Below are positions 10,342-22,439 of a DNA stretch of 64,000 bases, piece after piece (the first letter of the stretch is position 1; each line of letters begins with the position of its first letter). The notes under the pieces were generated by a model. That model had not been told where the DNA came from and did no database searches. It was given only the letters and a program-made list of their open reading frames with translations. A program made the position numbers and the translations under genes. The stretch is from Darksidea phi (Eukaryota > Ascomycota > Dothideomycetes > Pleosporales > Lentitheciaceae), in the NCBI GenBank assembly GCA_030770425.1, contig JASJFT010000011.1, positions 418,509-482,508 on the forward strand, written 5' to 3'.

Positions 10342-12260
10342 CTATATCCTCTCGCTCTCGCGGATCTCTAGGTCAACATCGAACTCACACCGCTCACTAC
10401 TTTCTTTCCACTCTTTTTCGTCACAAAACCACATCTCATCTCTCTTCAGCCCATCCAATAAACCCCGACATGGTCCACTGGTCGTAAACAATATCTTTAG
10501 CTTATCGTTTCTTATCACCTGTAGAAAGTGCGAGGTATACTCTATTGTGCTCCTATCATCAAGCCACTGCATCCCATCAATTACGCAAAAAACCCTCTCC
10601 GGTAGCAAAGAAATAATCTCCTCAAGGAGGGCGATCGCATCATACCAAGACTTTGAGGTCAGATCCAAGGCTACGAAGATTTCGGCGGAGAAGTCAAGAC
10701 TGCTTTCGATCTGCTCGTCTACATGGTTAATCAGTTGCCGTATGAGCGCGTAGAGCATCTCCATTAGTGCACACATTTCCCGCGTCTCGCTACCGTCCGC
10801 TGTCCGTCCCCGGTTAAGCGCGCAGAAATAAGATACAACAGGTACGTGGGAGCTGGCGGCGTACTCGGTGAATTTTGCTGCTAGCATAGATGTGCGATCT
10901 TCCAGCTCATCGCATTCACTATACGGCCCAACAATCGAGAGAATATGCGGATTAGGAGAAACGGTCCTAGTAAGATAGTCAGCAGGCGAAGGACTTGCGC
11001 TTCAGAGACTTGCGTATGAGCCTTGCTCGGTACCCGTCATATGGAGTACTCACCATTCTGCGACTTGGGCTAGAGCCTGCGGGTCGACGTTTGTGGAGAT
11101 GAAGTGACTGCATGGCAGTTGGACGCGGTCGCGAGGGAAGAGGGTGTCCAGACGCGCAGCATTCAAGGCAAGCTCTTCGCGGGTTATAACAGTCTGGGAA
11201 GCTTTGAGCATTGTGATGCTCCCAGCATTAGAGACCTGCCGGCTGCGGAGTAGAAGGGTTTTTGTTGGCTGCATGTGCATTTCGTGAGCCTGCGTAACCT
11301 CGACCAGCAACCGCGTCAATCTATCATGAAGCCTGTCAACATTCCGCGCCGTCCTCTCAACTGTCAATCTGATCGATCTTTGCTCGGCGTTCGCGCTCTG
11401 GGATGCTTTTCTCTGAATAGTAGCGGACTTGTTCCGGATGTTGTCGATTTCGTCGCTGAATTGCTCGAAGAACTTTTCGTTGAAAGAGTCTAGCATCCTT
11501 CTCCGTCGCTTCTTTAGATGCCATCTCATGAAGCCTACTAGAAACATGAAGATATGCGCGTAAAGATCCGCAACTGCACTCATCATAGCCTCTGTCTTGA
11601 ACAAGCTCAACTCAATCTCGCAGTCGGCCACTGTCTCGCTGATTATGACTAGAGCTTCGGCTAAGTCTTCGACAATGCTTTCGTGATTGACACTAGCTTT
11701 GACAATGGAAGTCAGGGTTCCTGCGAATAATGAGACGTATTCGTTCCCCTTAGGCACTATACCGAGCATGTTGCTATGTGCATCGAGAGTGCCGCAAAGG
11801 TTGTGGAAGTGCCGCATCACTTTCCCCCGATTCCCCTTCCCTCGGTCCATTTTCCAACTTTTGCTCACACTTGCAACCATATCAATGAGGCCTTGGATTG
11901 TCGGCTCTGTGCTTCTAGTGTCCACTCGCTCTTCTTTTGGACTTAGTTGCTGGAATTCCAACCATTGTTTCTGCAGATTGCCGGCCTGTTCAGTCAATAC
12001 TGCGGTGATAGGGTTCCTTCATCATAATCAGCAGAGTGGGTGTAACCTTTTCAGTTTACATACTGTTTTGCGTCTTCCGGCTCCCATGGCTCGTAGAATC
12101 TTCGCCACGGTTCCAGAGCATCCTCCAAGGATTTCTCGCGGCTGGACAGAACGCGTGCTAAGTCGTTCGCAGGATTTGGAGGCGGCAGTCGATCTTCGGC
12201 ATGTACGCTATACACGCGCACGATTTGCTTCGCTTCAAACTCGTCTTCTGCTTGCGGCAT
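10342..12260 (-). CDS. DUF7708 protein with degenerate NACHT-like NTPase domain (fungal STAND/NLR-like)
   Basis: Three exons on the minus strand: 12260-12064, 12016-11054 and 10999-10342, with introns of 47 and 54 bp; 605 residues. The ATG at 12260 opens MPQAEDEFEAKQ. Residues about 66-300 match the fungal DUF7708 pattern (GIVPKGNEYVSLFAGTL, ADLYAHIFMFLVGFMRWHLK) with a coiled-coil-prone stretch after it. Exon 3 looks like the start of a NACHT-type NTPase: a Walker B-like VFCVIDGMQWLDD (Asp528) and a sensor-like LKILFTTSG. The P-loop position (about 409-425, IVGPYSECDELEDRTS) lacks GxxxxGK[ST], so nucleotide binding is doubtful. No ankyrin, TPR or WD repeats follow. Families of this kind are linked to self/non-self recognition in fungi; a role here is inference. 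It is divergent from the AAA gene at 12876. Confidence 0.82.
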
Positions 12261-12875
12261 GGCTGTACTTAGAGTACGCGATTTTATTTAGCCAGGCAGA
12301 GGTGAAGACTTACGATCGCTACAGTGGGTATTATGGGCGCGACAATTTGGGGCTGTGCAGATTTGCAACACGAACACAACCCCTCGATAAGATGACTGGG
12401 TGGAAGACTGCGGGTAGGCAGCAGCCACCTGCCGCTTTTACTTCGATTTGGCGCCAACTTATGGCTGCGCGTGCTTCGCTTCCTCTCCTGTCAGCGCGTC
12501 TCATATACGATGTGCCCTTCGCTGCACAAATGATTATTAAATTAAATAATGCCGGTCCAGATCGTCCCAATGGCGACATGTCACTGACATGTTCCGCAAA
12601 CCATAGCGCTTCTAATTTTTCTCCTTGTAATTGGGGGCCGGAACGGCGTTCCAAACAGGAATGATCCAAGGGATTGGCCCTGCATGCGAAACGCAAAACG
12701 TCTCAGGGATCATTGAGAGCAAAATATACCTCCAGCTGGACTAATCCCGCATATACGAAGTGATTTATCTTAGCTAAGCAGAGAATGCAGGCCGAGGTGC
12801 AAGCTATATAGCTGGAGCCTTCCGGCCTCGATCGAAACCGCCCAGCCTCAGCTCTTCGTGAACGCCTGCCACGCC
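12261..12875. promoter_or_regulatory. Divergent promoter of DUF7708 and AAA genes
   Basis: 615 bp between two opposite start codons. TATATA at 12805-12810 lies about 70 bp before the AAA start, a normal distance in fungi. No equally clear TATA precedes the minus-strand gene. Open frames across this interval run over both promoters and look fortuitous. Confidence 0.55.
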
Positions 12876-15593
12876 ATGGCTAGCCTCGCAGCTACTACCA
12901 ACGCCAAAACATCAGTCGCCGCAGCCGGTGAAGAGCACATAGCTTCTGAAGCAAAGGGGGGAGAAAATGCGCAGTCACGAATGGTGACGCCTGTATCTGA
13001 AAATGGAGGCGAAGATCACCCCTCCGAATCAGCCGGCATCAATGACTCATCAGATTTGGTGAGCGACAATCCGACCGTAGCTGCAGCGATTGAAAGAGAT
13101 GAAACGAAGAAGATAAATTCTCGAGTCCACGATCCCAACAATGGCGACAGTTTTTCGGACCCGGAGAGTAGAGAACCCATCAAGTACCGCGTCCAGTACC
13201 TCGGAGCCACAAACGAAGTACTACATCAATACGAAACTCGGAGTTTCTTCGATGTTCAGGACCCCACGCATCGCGACGACACCCAAGACCAGGCCTCAAC
13301 AACGGTTTTCGAGATTGTCACAACGTTCACCGCGGAAAACCCTATGCTCTTTAATGGCAGCGGGGGAAAATCATGGCGGAGAACTAATATATCGTGGCGA
13401 CGGTGGCGTAGCATGCATATCCACTCGATCTCGATTGTTCATGCCCTCCGATCGGTTGTCCGGTACTATCCGAGCCAAGATCTGGCGGACGACGTCATTA
13501 AGATCGCAGCGCCATACGCCATTCTAGTGCACCACTACGACCAGTTGAAGGAGTATAGAGAGAACGCTCGGCCTGACGCTTCTACAGAGCTATGTGTCAG
13601 GGATAAAGATGCGTATAAGGACCTTGGACTGCTTCTCGACTTCCTTGACGAACATGTCATGGCAGATGTTGAGCAAGAGAGGACGCGAAACAAAAAGAAT
13701 TGGGCTACTTGGGATATGATGTGGGTGGGTCTAAAACCAGGCACACCTTTTATTACTCGGTACGAACCTGACGGAGCCCCGGTATACGGGGTAATTTACT
13801 CCTTATCCGCTGGCTCTTTTGAGCACGGATCGGAACCATGGCATATAAACTATTGGTCTTCTGAATACAGAGGAGTTTCTATCAAGAGGATACTGAAGAG
13901 TATCACCTGTAACAAGTTTGACGGCGAAGCTTTCTGTCTCACAAGGCCCGTTGATATCGACGCGTCCCCGCGGGAACCAGATGTTGAGACAATCATCGCC
14001 CAAGGTGAGCTATACTGGAAACTCCTCAACAAGCAGTGCATGTACTACAATGGTAAATCGTCTACGTTCCCGTATACGAAGGTGAGCAACCCGAATCCTC
14101 TTCTGTTTTACTCCAAAGCTTCTAAACTTGCATACTAAACAATCCCCCAGAATGAAGGGTTGGTTATGGTAGATCAGGAGGCCTTTTTTGGACCCCCGCC
14201 TCCTCAGCCTTCAGGCCCAAGCCCAGGTCCTCCGCCACCTCCGCCGCCGCCTCCACCACCTGATCTGCTTTATCGTGACACTGACTTGCGGAATTGGACA
14301 TCGGACTGCATATGTCCTGTGTGCATTAAGGGCGAGAACGTTACCAAACCCAAAGGGTATTTCCCGTTTGAGGATTGCCTAGCTCTGGATCCAAAAACGA
14401 TGGATACGCTCAAACCTCACCAATATTTTTTGCTCCCAAACCGAGTGTGGTCGTATATTTTCAAAACTCGAGTGTGGGGTGAGTAGCATAGCAGAGTATC
14501 GTTTGCCGGTGTGACTAACTGGCGTAGATCAGTTGCACGTTGAGAGCCTATCGGAGCCTACCTTCGAGGAAAACATGATCGACAGCCTCGTGATGGACCA
14601 GAAGAGGGTCCAAACACTTAAGGCATTATCGAAGAGCTTCGCCCGACTCAATCACAAGAATGATACCATCGAGCGGGATCAATGGTCAGCGGATTTTGTG
14701 AAAGGCAAGGGTAATGGGCTAATCTTTTTGCTCCATGGAAAACCTGGTGTGGGCAAGACGTGCACCGCTGGTAAGTCGTGTTGTGCAGACAACACTTTCT
14801 TTGCGACTGCTGACGAACACTAGAGTGCATCGCACAATTCACTCGTCGGCCCCTCATGGTACTGTCAAGCAACGACATCGGCACCGCTCCCGACGATGTG
14901 GAGTACAATCTCAGGCGAGAGTTCACCAAAGCTCGAAACTGGGGTGCCGTACTGCTCATTGATGAAGCAGATGTTTTCATGGAGCGCCGCACGACGGCAG
15001 ACTTGACGCGAAACAGTTTTGTAGCAAGTACGTTGCACCTAAATTATTACTACTCACAGTAATAGCTAATCCATAAAGGCTTCCTCCGTGCATTAGAGTA
15101 CTATGAGGGTATTCTCTTTCTCACCACGAATAGAGTAGGTTCTTTTGACGATGCGTTCATCTCTCGTATTCATGTCAAATTGTACTACAGCGATTTCGAC
15201 GACGACAGCAGAACCAAAGTATGGAAAACGTTTATAGACAAGCTACAACGAGAAAGAGGCGACTACATCAGGCTCAACGTCGATGCGAAGGATTACATTC
15301 TTCGAGGGAAGGAGATCAGAGCAGTTAAATGGAACGGAAGAGAGATTCGCAATGGTAGGCTCACAAAGACGCCATGTGTATGAGGTAGCTAACACTTTCT
15401 AGCTTTCCAGACTGCCGTCGCTCTTGCCGAGTATGAGGCAATGAAGGATGAGGATGGGAAGATTGTCGTTACCGATGATCATCTCAGGTCGGTGGTGGAG
15501 TTATCGCGGGATTTTAAGGAGTATTTGAACGAGCTGCACCATGGAGATGAAGGGAAGCGCGCTGAGCGGCGACGCGAGAGACTGGAGAACTGA
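12876..15593 (+). CDS. AAA+ ATPase with N-terminal DUF7025-like region
   Basis: Six exons: 12876-14081, 14151-14478, 14528-14770, 14824-15027, 15079-15354 and 15403-15593, with introns of 48-69 bp and phases that all agree; 815 residues. The ATG at 12876 (GCCATGGC) starts a disordered N-terminus of about 110 residues. Residues about 150-400 resemble the DUF7025 region of fungal AAA proteins (DMMWVGLKPGTPFITRYE, SSEYRGVSIKRI). A proline run lies around residues 416-440. The AAA module is complete: Walker A GKPGVGKT (Lys588), Walker B VLLIDEADVF (Asp639/Glu640), sensor-1 FLTTNRV (Asn678), SRIH and a lid helix region. It ends in a charged, coiled tail. It is probably an ATP-driven remodeller; substrate unknown. 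It shares a divergent promoter with the DUF7708 gene. Confidence 0.9.
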
Positions 15594-16165
15594 TGTAGAT
15601 AGAGGCTAGCGAGAAGGATGCAGCAGAGTAGGTTTGATGACATGGTAACGAGCTTTTAAAGGGTGTAGCCCTAATATCTATTTCATTATGGCAACGAATC
15701 CTGCTTCTAAAGACGTATCCAAATTTTGGTCGCTAATCAACCGTTCTACTACATTCCGTACCAAAAACCGTCCTGGTCAGCGTCATCCGAACTCGATGTC
15801 GTCCGAGCCGCTCTTACGGTGTCACCGCCAACCTCTGTTCCATCATAACATCAAGTTTAACTTCCCACAGCGGTTATATTCCCAATCATTTCTAACAGAG
15901 ACGTGTCGATTTTGCTGTGGAGGAAGTAGTCAACGAAGGGGGTGGAGTGCGCATGTTCTATCATGGCATGTGTACATCACAGCACTGCTTTCGGCTCGGA
16001 CCTTGGGAGGGACGGCTTAAATCTACGATTACAGGGCTCCTTTCAAATGAATTCATTACTTATTGAAACATCCAAACTAATAATTCTTATGAGTATAACT
16101 ATGATACATTTCGCTCCTCGTCTCGCAAGAGATCGCGGAGAAATACATGTCAATTTGCCACATCC
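15594..16165. other. Convergent intergenic region
   Basis: About 570 bp between the 3' ends of the AAA and transporter genes. It should contain both 3'UTRs. No gene, RNA or repeat is recognised. Confidence 0.6.
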
Positions 16166-18383
16166 TCAATACACATGCTCCGCTCGCATCTCTTCAATAC
16201 CCTCTCCTCTTGTGTCAATAACCTCATCCGGATCCTCCATATCCAGGAAAATAGGCTTCTTCACACCCTTCTTCCGCAGTCCATACCTCCCAACAAACCA
16301 TTTCAATTGCGCCATCCCATGCGCCATATGTTCTCTTGTGCCGTACCCAAAGACCTGATCCAGTTGCTCAAGTGTCAAGTCCTTCGTTTCAGGCACAAAA
16401 AGCAAAATCATCCACCATCCTATCACACACCAAGCCGCGTACCAACCAAACGCCCCCGAAACCGTAAACGCAGTACTGAACTTCGGCCAGGTGATGCTGA
16501 TGAAGAAATTCCAAAACCAGTTGATGGAAGTGACTATGCCCATACCGAAGTCGCGGTTGTAGAGAGGCATAGATTCGGCACTGTAGACGAAGGGGACGGG
16601 CCCTTCTCCAGGTGAGTAGGCGACGCCGAAAAGGTACATGCCAAGGATGACAAGGATGTTTTGGCCAGAGGAGGAGTTGGGGAGGATGAAGGCGACGACC
16701 ATCATAATTTGGAAGAGAGCCATAAAGGGAAATGTCGCGAGGAGGAGATTGCGGCGGCCGAAGGTGTCGATTGTCCAAAGGGCGGGGATTGCGAATAGGA
16801 AATTGATTATGCCGAAGCCCATTGAGATGAGCAATGCGGCGCGGTCGGTGTAAGATGCATGTTCTTTGAGAATGACGCTGGAGTAGTATGCCGTGACGTT
16901 GACACCGCAGAACTGTTGAAGAAACATAGTGATGACGGAGGCAGTGAGTGCGCGTCGATTTCTACCCAACGTGAAGAGTTCCGAAAATGGTTTTTGTTGC
17001 TTCATGATTTCTTTCTCGCCCTCTAGCAAATGGTCGATTAGAAACAGATCTCGGCCAGCCTGAAGCTTCGTGTGACGAAGCTTGCAGAGCGCCATGAATG
17101 CTTCCTCGTACTTGTCCGCCTTTCCTTCTCGAGCTTTCATTACCAGCCATCTGGGCGATTCTGGAAGGGCGTAGACGTAGGCGACGACGAAGAGGGGTAG
17201 GATCATGGGGCTCGCGAGCATCAATCGCCAGTTGAGGCTACATGGAAAAGTGAGAAGATTGCCGGTGGTTGAGTTGCAAATCAAATTGTTCGTGCGATCT
17301 CCTACGCCCGCCAGAGCGACGCCGGCGATATAGCCGCACATGATGCCGAATGCAGTCCACACTATATGCGGTGGTTAGCATCTCAGGGCGAGCTGAATAA
17401 TGGGCATGTTGGGCCATACGTTGCCAAGTCATTACCAAAGCCCCACGAATATTGGCCGGAGCAGCCTCAGCTGCGTAGATGGGAATTGTAGCACTACGAA
17501 AAAAGTCAGTGGCTGCAGACCAACACAAGCAACGGGTGTAGATGGGCGTCACACCGCACGAAACTCACCTCTTCGGTCCAATGCCGAACCCAAGAAGAAA
17601 GCGTGCTACAAATAATTGCTATAGGCGGTCAGAAGGTGTGTTTCGACTAGAGGTAGACGAGTCATGTGAGACGTAGGACGCCTACCTGCCACGTCTGCGG
17701 GAATGCCTGGCCAAGGCAAGTGAGTGAGCTGATGAGACAGGTGATGAAGATGACTCCACGGCGATCGAGAAGTCTGTTTAATGGATAGTTGAGCCAACAG
17801 GAGAAGGCACAACAGAGATATGGCGCACTGTTCACCAGACCTAGCAATCCGTCTCTGCCTCGAAGCCCGAGAGCATCCTTATAGTAGACCTGCGCTGTTC
17901 TGGATATCAGTGACCGGCTAGAAGAGTACCACCCGTGACGTACCTCCGTTCACGGCGGTCTCGTCCCTGTTCGTCGTTAGGATAAGCTTCGGAGGTTCGA
18001 GTTGGGGTGAGGTACCATCCTTGGACCGCTGCACCCAAGGAGCAGATTCCTACGAGGGCGTAAAGTCGCCACGGCTGGTTGAATTTGTCGATGAGTCGTG
18101 GGCTGCTTTCGAGATCCAAGTAGTGTCGCTCGCTGTCCGTCAGCGTCAAGCCATCGCGTCTTGGGCGCGCCAGGGGGAAAGCGGTTTTTGATTGCGCCAG
18201 GAATGCGCCTCTTCGAATATACTTTTCATAGACTTCGAGACCGGACGCGGCAATGAAGGTGTCGATGCTGGCCGTCATCTCTTCGTGGTTCCAGCCGGAG
18301 AAGGGCTGGGCGAGGCGACGATCGGGCCGGTCCGCATCCTGGGCCGCCTTCTCCGACGCAGTCGCGCGATAGATGAGGCTCAT
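16166..18383 (-). CDS. MFS sugar transporter
   Basis: Plasma-membrane transporter of the major facilitator superfamily, sugar porter family; substrate not assignable. Six exons on the minus strand: 18383-18016, 17966-17944, 17894-17686, 17618-17569, 17493-17420 and 17361-16166; 639 residues. All phases agree. The 23-bp second exon encodes DETAVNG, a motif expected after QG in this group, which supports it. Family signatures are present: IPIYAAEAAPANIRG, PESPRWLVM, DTFGRRN and the C-terminal PETKDLTLEQLDQVF. A hydrophilic N-terminus of about 110 residues precedes the first membrane segment. The ATG at 18383 was chosen because upstream frame sequence starts only at a TTG. The gene is divergent from the kinase at 18830. 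Confidence 0.9.
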
Positions 18384-18829
18384 GTTGGAGGTGGCAGAAG
18401 GATGGATGGTTCTGGCCGCACGTGGGGCCAGGGCCAGGGATTTAAGAGGCAGCAAGCTTGCACGTCAGCGACGGGCTCGAGAAGCAGGCAACAGGGCGCA
18501 GCAGCAGGGCGCGAGGCCGTGACAAGCGGCCTTGCATATGGTTGCAGCCGGTGAGCAGGTGCGACATGCGCGCTGAGGGTTCCATGGCGTCTTCGGAAGC
18601 CAGCGCAGGATGCGCGTTCCTTGGTCCCTTGGCCGTGTGTGGTGCATACAGTGGTGGTGGTGGGGTTGATGATCGCGAATCGGGCGGGGGCTGCAGGACG
18701 TTGGAGGCGGGGCGCGGCAGGCGGGCGCCCGCTTACCCGGCTTGCTGGGGCGCCTCGTGCGTTGGCCCATCGTTCACCCCCGTCGCCCATGCTGCTCTCC
18801 TCCAACATCCCCCGCTTCTATGGAGCAAT
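18384..18829. promoter_or_regulatory. Divergent promoter of transporter and kinase genes
   Basis: About 446 bp, GC-rich. The kinase frame is open upstream through this region with in-frame ATGs, but the translated sequence is low-complexity Gly/Arg/Ala, so I treat it as promoter and 5'UTR. Confidence 0.5.
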
Positions 18830-21800
18830 ATGGAACCTGATGTGCGAGTCGAGGTGGAAGAGGCCCTCCATCACATCATCCCTCGCCGGCCCTTCCCGCA
18901 GTACATCGACGACGCCGTGTTCCTCGACGTGCAAGATCTCCTTGGAAGACATCCCGACAAGCTGACCCGGGCATGGAGCGAGAAACCCCGTCTCTACACG
19001 CTCTTGCGCATGCTCGGCCACCACGACGATACGCCCATCTTCCAGAAGTTCGCCACGGAGCAGATCAGCGACTACTGGCTTCCGCTGGCAACCCCGATTC
19101 TCAGCCACCTCTCGTCCTCGGTCGGCCTCTCGCCGCAGGACTGGCGCCGTGCCCAGCTCCACGTCCTCTCGAGCTCCGAGTTGATGAGCGCCGAGAAGCT
19201 CTTCTCGCCCGTCCACTCGCACCGATGGATAAAATATGCAAGCTCGCACTTCGAGGACATGGAGATGATAGGCAAGGGCGGCTCAGCCGAGGTCGCGCGC
19301 GTGCGGCACAAGCTGTCGGGCAAGCAATTTGCGTGCAAGCGCATTCTACGAGCGGACACGATCAAGGGCCAGCGGATGCAGCTGGTCGAGTTTGAGCAGG
19401 AAGTCGGCGTCCTGAAGCGCATCAGCCACCACCATCTTGTCAGCTTTGTGGCGAGCTTCTCCGACTTCACGGCCTTCGCCCTGATATTGAACCCCGTCGC
19501 CAAGGATGTGTTGAAGTCAGTTCTCGAGCGGCAGGCGAGGGACCAGCCCCTTCCAGATGCCGATATCTCCACCCTTCGCCATGCCTTTGGCTGCCTTGCC
19601 ACGGCGCTGGCCTATCTCCATGAGCAGAAGGTGCGCCACAAAGACATCAAGCCGGGCAACATACTGCTCAGCGAAGGCCGCGTCTACCTGTGCGACTTCG
19701 GCATCGCTAGGGACTGGTCTAAGAGCGAAAACTCGACTACCGAGGGAGATGTGATGAAGTTCACCCGGCGTTACTGCGCCCCCGAAGTGTTTGAACGAGA
19801 CCCACGCAATACGAAGTCCGACATCTGGTCCTTGGGATGCGTCTACCTGGAGATCCTCAGCGTAGTTAAGGGATATCCCCTGGATGAGGTTAATAGCTTC
19901 CTGCTTAAGCACAGTGTCGGTACAAGCGCTCATGGCCTGTGGTGTGCTCCTGAGGCCATTAGTGCCTGGCTGACCAAGATACGAAGCGAAAAGAACAACT
20001 CGGCCGACGACACCCCGCTCGATTGGATCGCTCAGATGATACGCACCGACGCTGAAGATCGCCTCCAGGCATCCGCTCTGGTGGACATGATCCACAACCC
20101 GCCCGCCCATCTCCCGCATCCCGGCTTTTTTATCGGTCCGTGCTGCAAAAGGGCCGACAGCATGGTTCCCATTGACGCCGTCAACAGGCTCACCCTGCAT
20201 GAATCTGGTCCCATTGGACTTGGCATCAAGGATGCTTCCTCCGGCGGACGTGGAGACTCTTGGGATCGTTCCCTATCTCCGCATAGCCGAAGCTACGATA
20301 TCAAGCAGAGTACCGAAACCACATTTTCGCGGTTGGATTCCATGGATGAAGGTCGATACGACATTCGCCATATCGCCACACGGTCCAATAGCCCAAGAAC
20401 ATCCAGTCAATTTTCCCCGCCTGCGAGAGGGTCTGACGTTTCTCCTTCCCGTTTTCGAAGATCGCCCGTATCTCCCCCAACCACCTTTGAAGTCAAATGT
20501 GGCTGCGCTTCACGACCCAACGAGAAGCACATATTCAATGCAGTATACGCATCTCCAATCTCAGGAGACACCGATACATCCAACCTATCCTTTCGGATTG
20601 ATTGGGAAAAGCCCACAATCGAGCACTGCAACTGTGAAATAGGTACGGACAAGATACAGGTGTATGAGAGTTGGCCCCAGGAATCGAGCACAAACAACTC
20701 ATCCATGCCCATGTTATGGTGCGTTACTCGTCGCTTGGTCGTGAGCCACCTTTCTGGCAATCCGGAGACCCGTCAGTGCAGCTCGTTTTGGCTTCCTCTC
20801 GCCGACATGCAATTCACTCTTACTGGGAATGCGGTTACGCTATGTTGGTCCGATTGCAATCAGATGACCGAACGAAGCTCTGGCAACTACGGGCAGTATT
20901 ATGATTGGAAATACGATCCAAAGCGCCCCAACAACAAACTTACTATCTGTTTCAAGGGCATCAGCGACGCGCAACAATTCATTGACATTATTCGTTTTCC
21001 CTATGAGGACGGCATAACCGTTAGTCGAGGGCACAAAGTTGACATCTCAGACTCTTCAGAGGTCAACATTTTCGATGTTGGTCGACCAGGAATTCGCTAC
21101 TATCGCGTCGCGACACTCACAACTATGTCATCGCTTATCTGCACATCCAAGCTGTACATTCATTGGCCACAGGTCGACATCGACATGCGTATTAGCATGT
21201 CTCCTCCCAATACCCACTCTACAACAGTCCCAGAGTACCAGATGTCAGTCGAAATAAAAAACATTGTTATTCCCATGTATTACAGCGACTGTTGCAACGA
21301 GCCGGCTGCAGATTTTGACAAAGTTGCGAGGTTCAGCAAGACACTGCGACTAAAGGCTAGCATGCACGTTACGTTTCCCATCGGTGTTCATCATGGCCTT
21401 CCCACCCCCCCTAATGGTAAGAAGTGAGCTCATGCAACATGCACTGATATTGACTTCGTCACAGCTGTGATCGATATGCTTCGCGGCTTGACCGGCTGGA
21501 CACTCCGATACTTTGCGATTGTTACGAGGTTTAAATCGAAGAACAAGCGCTTCGGCTCCAAGAAGTACGGACGTGCAGACGTTATGCTCTGGGAGAGCGG
21601 CAAGTATGACACTGCCATGCGCGCAAACAGACCTAGGTCAGTAGTCACCTTCCGTGTACACGAAGAAGTAGATCTATTGTGGATGAGTGGTGTGATAACG
21701 CCCTCTACCGACATCATCTACTCGACTGGCTTAGACGCCACCATTACCGTAAGCAGCAAAGCGAGAGGGAAGCTACTACACGTAGGCGAGATGACAGCAA

Positions 21801-22085
21801 TCGCTTCAGAGTATGATACAACTCCTTTTACGCAAGGACATTCGCGGTCTTCCTCCGATGCGGGAGACGATTCTTCCAATCTCGTCTTGACCTTTGAGGA
21901 ATCTAGGTGTAAGTTGCCGTCTTTCCACTGCGCAGTATTTATTCTAGCCGGCTAATATTCGGCTAGATCGTCTCGAGTTCGTGAAAATGATCGAAGAGTT
22001 CAAAGTAACCGCTGCCCTCTCTGATGGCTCGGTTCGTCGCATCAATACCCTCGCTTCAGATATGAGTCCGCCGACGCGTTGGTGA
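18830..22085 (+). CDS. Serine/threonine protein kinase with long uncharacterised C-terminal region
   Basis: Three exons: 18830-21416, 21465-21908 and 21967-22085; 1,049 residues. The kinase domain spans about residues 142-420 and is complete: glycine loop IGKGGSAEV (148-156), Lys170 in FACK, Glu in the C helix near 189-191, catalytic loop HKDIKPGNILL (Asp272, Asn277), DFG at 289-291, CAPEV at 316-320 and SDIWSLGCVYLEIL. An N-terminal segment of about 140 residues is helical. After the kinase comes a Ser-rich linker, then about 500 residues that look folded and contain several Cys/Trp-rich segments; I recognise no domain there. Exon 2/3 joins as ESR-YRLEF. Upstream in-frame ATGs exist, but the intervening sequence is low-complexity. 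It is divergent from the transporter; no functional link is evident. Confidence 0.88.
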
Positions 22086-22176
22086 AAATTTCATTGACCC
22101 ATCGTTGCTTTTCCGCTTTGTTGTTTTAGTAGAAGCTTCATTATCGATACCCCATTTCAGTCTTAGTCATGTAATA

Positions 22177-22188
22177 TAATTGTACCTA
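22177..22188. repeat. Left target-site duplication of SINE-like copy 2
   Basis: TAATTGTACCTA, repeated exactly at 22428-22439 on the other side of the element. Confidence 0.85.
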
Positions 22189-22427
22189 GCCAATTTTATA
22201 CTGTGGGCGGTAGTGTGGGTGTGCGAACTTATCGCTACCACTGCTCGTCTCCCAAGGCTCTACGGTTCGGCAGCACATGCCATTACTCGTCGCACTGTGT
22301 ACAGCTCTACGGCTCTGTTATCGTGTATAAGGTGTAGGTATAGCACCTTTACTGTGTACAAACTTCTACTATATTTCGTACGGACCTTACAAAAGAGACT
22401 CCACTATGCAAATCTAAACAAAAAAAG
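22189..22427 (+). mobile_element. SINE-like retroposon, copy 2, complete with 12-bp target duplication
   Basis: 239 bp bounded by exact 12-bp repeats (22177-22188 and 22428-22439). It ends in an A-rich tail (CAAATCTAAACAAAAAAAG) and encodes no protein. A long target duplication plus an A-rich 3' end is the mark of retroposition by LINE machinery. A weak Pol III B-box-like GGTTCGG lies at 22264-22270, with a poor A-box-like GGCGGTAGTGTGGG about 50 bp upstream, so a tRNA origin is possible but unproven. It is homologous to 9887-10153 and 51533-51643. Confidence 0.8.
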
Positions 22428-22439
22428 TAATTGTACCTA

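Noticed and set aside
12051..12664. Long plus-strand frame across 11687-12664
   Set aside because: It is antisense to the well-supported DUF7708 exons and crosses the divergent promoter.
18458..18829. Upstream in-frame extension of the kinase gene
   Set aside because: The translated segment is low-complexity and promoter-like; the ATG at 18830 is followed at once by folded-looking sequence.
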